Assembly (NCBI GenBank): GCA_007571105.1
Contig: RKRZ01000200.1
Span: forward strand, 1-18,455
Source: Gammaproteobacteria bacterium
GTDB lineage: Bacteria; Pseudomonadota; Gammaproteobacteria; Poriferisulfidales; Poriferisulfidaceae
Direction of reading: 5' to 3'
Length of the DNA: 18,455 nt
Shown here one piece after another: positions 14,306 to 18,455 of this stretch. The notes under the pieces are model-generated. The model searched no databases. It was given only the letters and a program-made list of their open reading frames with translations, and was not told the origin of the DNA. The stretch's first letter is position 1; each line of letters begins with the position of its first letter. Both the position numbers and the translations under genes were made by a program.

Positions 14306-16969
14306 TCAGGCGGCTAATTGCCGCAGGACGTAATGCAGAATGCCACCGTGGCGGTAGTACTCGACCTCCTGAGGGGTATCGATGCGCACCGTTGCTGTAA
14401 ACGTCTTGGAGCCACCGCCATTGGAGGAGTGCGCCGTCACTTCTAAGGTTTCAGGCATATGCTCAGCATCGGCAAGCCCCCCGACATCAAACAACTCTTC
14501 ACTGCTAAGCCCCAGAGATTCAGCATTCTCACCTGATGCGAATTGAAGCGGCAGGATGCCCATGCCGATCAAATTAGAACGATGAATGCGCTCGTAACTC
14601 TCCGCAATCACGGCGCGGACGCCTTGCAGGCGGGGGCCTTTGGCAGCCCAATCGCGTGAAGAGCCGCAACCGTACTCCTTGCCGGCAAGAACAATCAAGG
14701 GAATGCCTTCATCGCGGTATTGCATGGCTGCATCGTAGATGGACATGAGCTCGCCGTCCGGCAGGTGGCGTGTGACGCCGCCTTCGACTCCATTGGCCAG
14801 ACGATTGCGCAGCCGGATGTTGGCAAAAGTTCCGCGCATCATCACTTCGTGATTGCCGCGGCGGGAACCGTAGGAGTTGAAATCAGATACCTGGACACCG
14901 CGTCCTTTTAGATAACGGCCGGCCGGGCTGTCCTCAGCAATAGCGCCGGCAGGCGAAATGTGGTCGGTCGTGACCGAGTCTCCCAGCCAGGCCAGAACGC
15001 GCGCGCCAGTGATGTCAGAGAAGGTTCCCACTTCCATCGAGATGTTCTCGAAGTAAGGTGGGTGGGATACGTAGGTGGAATCCGGCCATTCGTAGATTCG
15101 GTCGGTGACGGCGTCGAGTTTCGCCCAATTGTCGTCGCCGGCGAAGACGGCATCGTAGCTGTCTTTGAACTGATCGGCATCAAGGACTTGCTTGAGGACT
15201 TCGCTGACCTCCTGTTGGGACGGCCAAATGTCTTTTAGAAAGACCTCCGTTCCATCAGGCGCGGTTGCAATCGGGTCGGCATAGAGGTCCAGATCCATGT
15301 GCCCGGCAATGGCATAGGCAACGACTAATGGCGGAGAAGCCAAGTAGTTCATTAGCACTTGAGCATGAATTCGGCCTTCAAAATTCCGATTGCCGGACAG
15401 TACAGAAGTAGCGGTCAAATTATGTTCGGCAATCAATTCGGAAATTTGATCGGGCAGGGGCCCTGAGTTTCCGATGCAGGTCGTGCATCCATAGCCCACC
15501 AAATGAAAGCCCAATTCTTTGAGTGGCTCCATCAAGTTGGCGCGCTCCAGATAATCCGTGACCACGCGTGAGCCTGGAGCAAGCGAGGTTTTGACCCAGG
15601 GACGAGTTTTCAGACCAAGTGCGACAGCTTTTTGGGCAACCAGACCGGCCCCAATCATCACGCTCGGGTTTGAGGTGTTGGTGCAGGAAGTGATTGCAGC
15701 AATTGCAACCATGCCATCGCGAAGATCGCAGGTCTCACCATCGATTTCCGCTTGCGCAGCAGCACTTTCCGTTTTGCCGCGTTGCTCGTTGATGGTTTGC
15801 AGTGAGGTTTTGAATTCTTGTGATGCTTGGCGAAGCAACACGCGATCTTGTGGCCGCTTGGGGCCTGCCAGGCACGGCTCGACTTGGCTCAAATCCAATT
15901 CCAACATTTCACTGTATGAGGCATCGAGATCGCTGCGCCACATGCCTTGTTCTTTCGCATACGCTTCAACGCGCGCAATTTGGCTGTCTTCGCGTCCCGT
16001 CAATCGCAAATATCCCAAAGTCTCTTCGTCAATTGGGAACAACCCACAGGTCGCTCCGTATTCCGGGGCCATGTTGGCAATGGTCGCGCGGTCGCCGATG
16101 GAAAGTTGCGCAAGGCCATCGCCATAGAACTCTACGAACTTCCCGACCACCCCATGCGCTCGCAGCATCTGGACGATCATCAACACCAGATCGGTGCCGG
16201 TGGCTCCTTCCGGCAATGTGCCGTGCAATTTGAAGCCAACCACACGTGGAATCAGCATGGAGATGGGCTGACCGAGCATTGAGGCTTCTGCTTCAATTCC
16301 GCCAACGCCCCAGCCGAGTACTCCAATGCCATTGATCATTGTGGTATGTGAATCTGTTCCCACCAGGGTATCGGGATAGGCTTGCAGTACGCCGTCTTGT
16401 TCCTTAGCAAATACCACACGAGCGAGGTATTCCAGGTTGACTTGATGCACGATGCCGGTGTCCGGAGGCACGACTTTGAAATTGCTGAATGCTCCCTGAC
16501 CCCATTTGAGAAAACGGTAGCGCTCCTGGTTGCGGCTGAATTCGAGTTTGGCATTGAGATCGAATGCTTGATCACTGGCAAAGCGATCAACTTGAACCGA
16601 GTGATCAATGACCAGTTCTGCAGGCTGTAGGGGATTGATGCGCTCGGGATCGCCTCCCAATGCGCTGATGGCGTCACGCATGGCAGCCAAATCAACAACA
16701 GCAGGTACGCCAGTGAAGTCTTGCATCAATACGCGGGCAGGGCGAAAAGCAATTTCACGACTGGTGTCCGCAGTTGGGTTCCAGTTCAGCAGGGCGTCAA
16801 TGTCGTCGGCCGTGACTGTGCGGCCATCTTCATAACGCAGGAGGTTTTCAAGCAGAATTTTCAGAGAGAAGGGGAGATGTTGCGACCCATCGAGTTTCGC
16901 GAGGTTGAAAATTTGATAGTTGGCATCTCCGACTTGAAGGATGCTTCGTGCATCAAAACTGTTGTCCAT
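14306..16969 (-). CDS. acnA: aconitate hydratase A
   Basis: AcnA isomerises citrate to isocitrate through cis-aconitate using a [4Fe-4S] cluster. The protein has 887 residues from ATG 16969, close to E. coli AcnA (891). The three cluster cysteines are C429 in ITSCTNTSNPSV and C495 and C498 in GYGCTTCIGNSGPLP, with the same 66- and 3-residue spacing as the E. coli enzyme. Other signatures are MQDFTGVPAVVDLAAMRDA, LVGTDSHTTMINGIGVLGWG and, in the swivelling domain, RGTFANIRLRN and KEYGCGSSRDWAAKGP. The frame is open 28 codons further up to 17053. ATG 16969 is chosen because AGGAG lies nine bases before it and MDNSFDARSILQVG is the family start. Tail to tail with fumC, it joins two consecutive parts of the TCA cycle in one locus but on opposite strands. 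Confidence 0.97.
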   Translation of the reverse strand: MDNSFDARSILQVGDANYQIFNLAKLDGSQHLPFSLKILLENLLRYEDGRTVTADDIDALLNWNPTADTSREIAFRPARVLMQDFTGVPAVVDLAAMRDAISALGGDPERINPLQPAELVIDHSVQVDRFASDQAFDLNAKLEFSRNQERYRFLKWGQGAFSNFKVVPPDTGIVHQVNLEYLARVVFAKEQDGVLQAYPDTLVGTDSHTTMINGIGVLGWGVGGIEAEASMLGQPISMLIPRVVGFKLHGTLPEGATGTDLVLMIVQMLRAHGVVGKFVEFYGDGLAQLSIGDRATIANMAPEYGATCGLFPIDEETLGYLRLTGREDSQIARVEAYAKEQGMWRSDLDASYSEMLELDLSQVEPCLAGPKRPQDRVLLRQASQEFKTSLQTINEQRGKTESAAAQAEIDGETCDLRDGMVAIAAITSCTNTSNPSVMIGAGLVAQKAVALGLKTRPWVKTSLAPGSRVVTDYLERANLMEPLKELGFHLVGYGCTTCIGNSGPLPDQISELIAEHNLTATSVLSGNRNFEGRIHAQVLMNYLASPPLVVAYAIAGHMDLDLYADPIATAPDGTEVFLKDIWPSQQEVSEVLKQVLDADQFKDSYDAVFAGDDNWAKLDAVTDRIYEWPDSTYVSHPPYFENISMEVGTFSDITGARVLAWLGDSVTTDHISPAGAIAEDSPAGRYLKGRGVQVSDFNSYGSRRGNHEVMMRGTFANIRLRNRLANGVEGGVTRHLPDGELMSIYDAAMQYRDEGIPLIVLAGKEYGCGSSRDWAAKGPRLQGVRAVIAESYERIHRSNLIGMGILPLQFASGENAESLGLSSEELFDVGGLADAEHMPETLEVTAHSSNGGGSKTFTATVRIDTPQEVEYYRHGGILHYVLRQLAA

Positions 16970-17106
16970 AAATTCTTCTCCTGTCGAATCTATTTGCGGT
17001 GGCTGCGCAGTGAAATCTCTAGCAACGGCCCCGAATTTGCAAGGGTCGCGCAACCATTAGAAAGGCTAGAGAAATAGAGGGCGAATCCGCTCAATCCGTG
17101 CATCAA

Positions 17107-17112
17107 ATTATA
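17107..17112 (-). promoter_or_regulatory. -10 box upstream of acnA
   Basis: The minus strand carries a consensus TATAAT at 17112-17107, in the 183-base gap between the acnA start and the end of mnmA. It would place transcription start about 130 bases upstream of ATG 16969. The -35 region at 17-base spacing (CTCGGA) does not match consensus, so an activator may be needed or the box may be chance. No Fur- or Fnr-like dyad was recognised by eye. Confidence 0.4.
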
Positions 17113-17152
17113 CAGTAGAGATCCCTGTATCCGAGCGTACAATCGTGCGTGT

Positions 17153-18217
17153 CTACTGAATTACGGCACCGCCTAAACACACATTACCATCATAAAAAAC
17201 GACGGATTGGCCGGGCGCCGGGCTCCATTGGTTCTGTTTGAACACAACGCGCGAGGCTTTCTGGCCCCACTCAATTTTGCATGGCTGTAGGGGTTGTCGA
17301 TGCCGGATGCGCGCTTGCAGGTCTTTCCGGACTGGTGCCCCCCCGGAAATCCAGTGCGGAGCCTCAATTTCGATGTCTCGATAATTCAACTTGGAATGTT
17401 GTTTATTTTGTGTGACAAATAGCTGATTTTCTTCAAATTTCTTTTCGTATACATACCACGGAGACTCGGCGGCATCGGGAATGCCGCCAATGCCCAAACC
17501 TTTTCGCTGACCGAGGGTATAGAAAGCTAACCCAGCATGCTTGCCGATCTCGTTTCTCTCTTCATCGAGAATCGGGCCGGGTTCTTTTGACAGGTAGCGT
17601 TCCAGAAAATTCTGGAAACGCCGCTCGCCGATGAAACAAATTCCGGTGCTGTCTTTTTTGTTGTGGACTGGAAACTTTAATTCTTTCGCTTTTGTTCGTA
17701 CTTCGCTTTTCTTCCACGACTGGAGTGGGAAGCGAACATTCTGCAATTGCTTCTGATCAAGCAGATGCAAGAAATACGTCTGATCCTTGTCGGAATCCGT
17801 TGCCGTCAGCAATTGGCTTGTGCCATTGTGTTGCACGCCGGCGTAATGTCCGGTTGCAATGGTCTCGGCTCCCAAATTGCGTGCATGTTCGGCAAACAGG
17901 CGAAACTTGATTTCCCGATTGCACAGAACATCCGGGTTCGGGGTGCGCCCGGCAGAGTATTCCTGCAGAAACAGTTGAAACACGCGATCCCAATATTCGG
18001 CTGCGAAATTAACCATATGCAGCCGAATGCCCAAAATCTCACATACTGTTTCAGCATCTTCTAAATCAGCGGCTGCTGAACAGTAGGATGCGGTATCGTC
18101 TTCCTCCCAGTTTTTCATGAACAGCGCTTCGACCGCGTGTCCATCTTCAAGCAGCTGCCAGGCAGCGACGGCAGAGTCGACGCCCCCGGACATCCCGACG
18201 AGAACAAGCCCTCCCAC
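17153..18217 (-). CDS. mnmA: tRNA-specific 2-thiouridylase MnmA
   Basis: MnmA puts sulfur on C2 of the wobble uridine of tRNAs for Lys, Glu and Gln, with sulfur relayed by IscS and the Tus proteins. The 354-residue protein starts with an adenylating PP-loop, VGMSGGVDSA (7-16). The catalytic C99 lies in NPDVLCNREIKF and the partner cysteine C194 in STGICFIGERRF, corresponding to C102 and C199 of the E. coli enzyme. FYTLGQRKGLGIGG and a C-terminal beta-barrel with WSPAPGQSVVFYDGNVCLGGAVI complete the family pattern. The start is GTG 18217; the next Met lies inside the PP-loop strand, so it cannot be the start. No clear ribosome site precedes it, but the nudJ stop ends only four bases away, suggesting coupling. 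The middle of the gene (about 17390-17770) looks AT-richer than the flanks. Confidence 0.97.
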   Translation of the reverse strand: MGGLVLVGMSGGVDSAVAAWQLLEDGHAVEALFMKNWEEDDTASYCSAAADLEDAETVCEILGIRLHMVNFAAEYWDRVFQLFLQEYSAGRTPNPDVLCNREIKFRLFAEHARNLGAETIATGHYAGVQHNGTSQLLTATDSDKDQTYFLHLLDQKQLQNVRFPLQSWKKSEVRTKAKELKFPVHNKKDSTGICFIGERRFQNFLERYLSKEPGPILDEERNEIGKHAGLAFYTLGQRKGLGIGGIPDAAESPWYVYEKKFEENQLFVTQNKQHSKLNYRDIEIEAPHWISGGAPVRKDLQARIRHRQPLQPCKIEWGQKASRVVFKQNQWSPAPGQSVVFYDGNVCLGGAVIQ

Positions 18218-18221
18218 AGCA

Positions 18222-18455
18222 CTAACAGAATTGGTTCAGCAGTGATAGCGGGTGCCGGATGCCGGCGAGATAATCATCAATGCATTGCAACACCAGCGGG
18301 CTGCGCCGCCGTTGCGGGTCCAGTGTTGCGACTTCATTCCGCAGCATCCAGGCGACACGGACGATGCCTTCATCCAGTGATTGATTTGAGCATTCTCCAA
18401 CCAACCGACCGCAGAAAGCAAAACGCATGTAAGTCTCTCCGCTGTCCGGTGGAAT
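18222..18455 (-). CDS. nudJ: NUDIX hydrolase NudJ-like, C-terminal part (cut by window edge)
   Basis: The frame is open to the right edge and ends at TAG 18224-18222. Its 77 residues resemble the C-terminal third of NudJ (YmfB), a phosphatase acting on nucleoside and thiamin pyrophosphates. The recognisable parts are GETYMRFAFCGRLVGE, then LDEGIVRVAWMLRNEV, RSPLVLQCIDDYLAG and a terminal HPLSLL. The NUDIX box itself lies beyond the window. An internal ATG at 18428 has a GGAGAG before it, but homologues continue upstream through the preceding residues, so it is not taken as the start. nudJ directly upstream of mnmA is a conserved pair in E. coli and many beta-/gammaproteobacteria, which strengthens the call. 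Confidence 0.8.
   Translation of the reverse strand: MPPDSGETYMRFAFCGRLVGECSNQSLDEGIVRVAWMLRNEVATLDPQRRRSPLVLQCIDDYLAGIRHPLSLLNQFC

Noticed and set aside
16970..17053. An upstream extension of acnA by 28 codons
   Set aside because: The added residues do not resemble aconitase, and a strong AGGAG site precedes the internal ATG at 16969 where family members begin.
1..18455. CRISPR arrays, tRNA genes, insertion sequences or prophage genes
   Set aside because: No spaced direct repeats, tRNA cloverleaf signatures, transposase or phage motifs were recognised on either strand.

Overview
The window is an 18.5 kb piece of a Gram-negative proteobacterial chromosome. The organism is most like a gamma- or betaproteobacterium or a relative such as the Acidithiobacillia. 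The evidence is an NlpD-type lipoprotein, an LPS-type glycosyltransferase, an E. coli-length PurB, AcnA and FumC, the surE-pcm-nlpD block and the nudJ-mnmA pair. Species cannot be named from the sequence. Genes are tightly packed, many with 1-7 base overlaps, and several use GTG or TTG starts. No tRNA, rRNA, CRISPR array, insertion sequence or phage gene is visible.

Layout, left to right. (1) Bases 1-841 hold a family 2 glycosyltransferase that lacks its first strand. It lies behind a run of 14 Cs and 150 bases of sequence with no recognisable coding content, so this is either a damaged or phase-variable gene or a poor contig end. (2) Bases 979-2642 hold a 403-residue multidomain protein followed by moaE. 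The protein has a zinc-finger-like N terminus, an unassigned middle with a LAGLIDADG-like fold pattern, and a QueD/PTPS-like C terminus. (3) moeA and an Smr-domain gene form a leftward operon that converges on moaE; together moaE and moeA serve molybdenum cofactor synthesis. (4) surE-pcm-yqaA-nlpD (4562-7340) is a rightward operon for stationary-phase upkeep and envelope division, without the rpoS that often follows nlpD. (5) A small Mth938-domain gene points left, and alaC-like, hom and thrC (7795-11435) point right. The last two make threonine from aspartate semialdehyde, and the operon ends in a weak hairpin terminator. (6) purB (leftward) and fumC (rightward) diverge from a compact shared promoter region. 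fumC carries one frameshift and converges on acnA, so two TCA-cycle enzymes sit tail to tail. (7) mnmA and the 3' end of nudJ (leftward) close the window.

The most unusual items are the zinc-finger/LAGLIDADG-like/PTPS fusion with an altered zinc motif and two divergent intergenic regions (4435-4561 and 7709-7794). In each of those, perfect 10-bp inverted repeat arms carry -10-like hexamers on opposite strands that face each other. Apart from the left end, no stretch over 300 bases lacks a gene.
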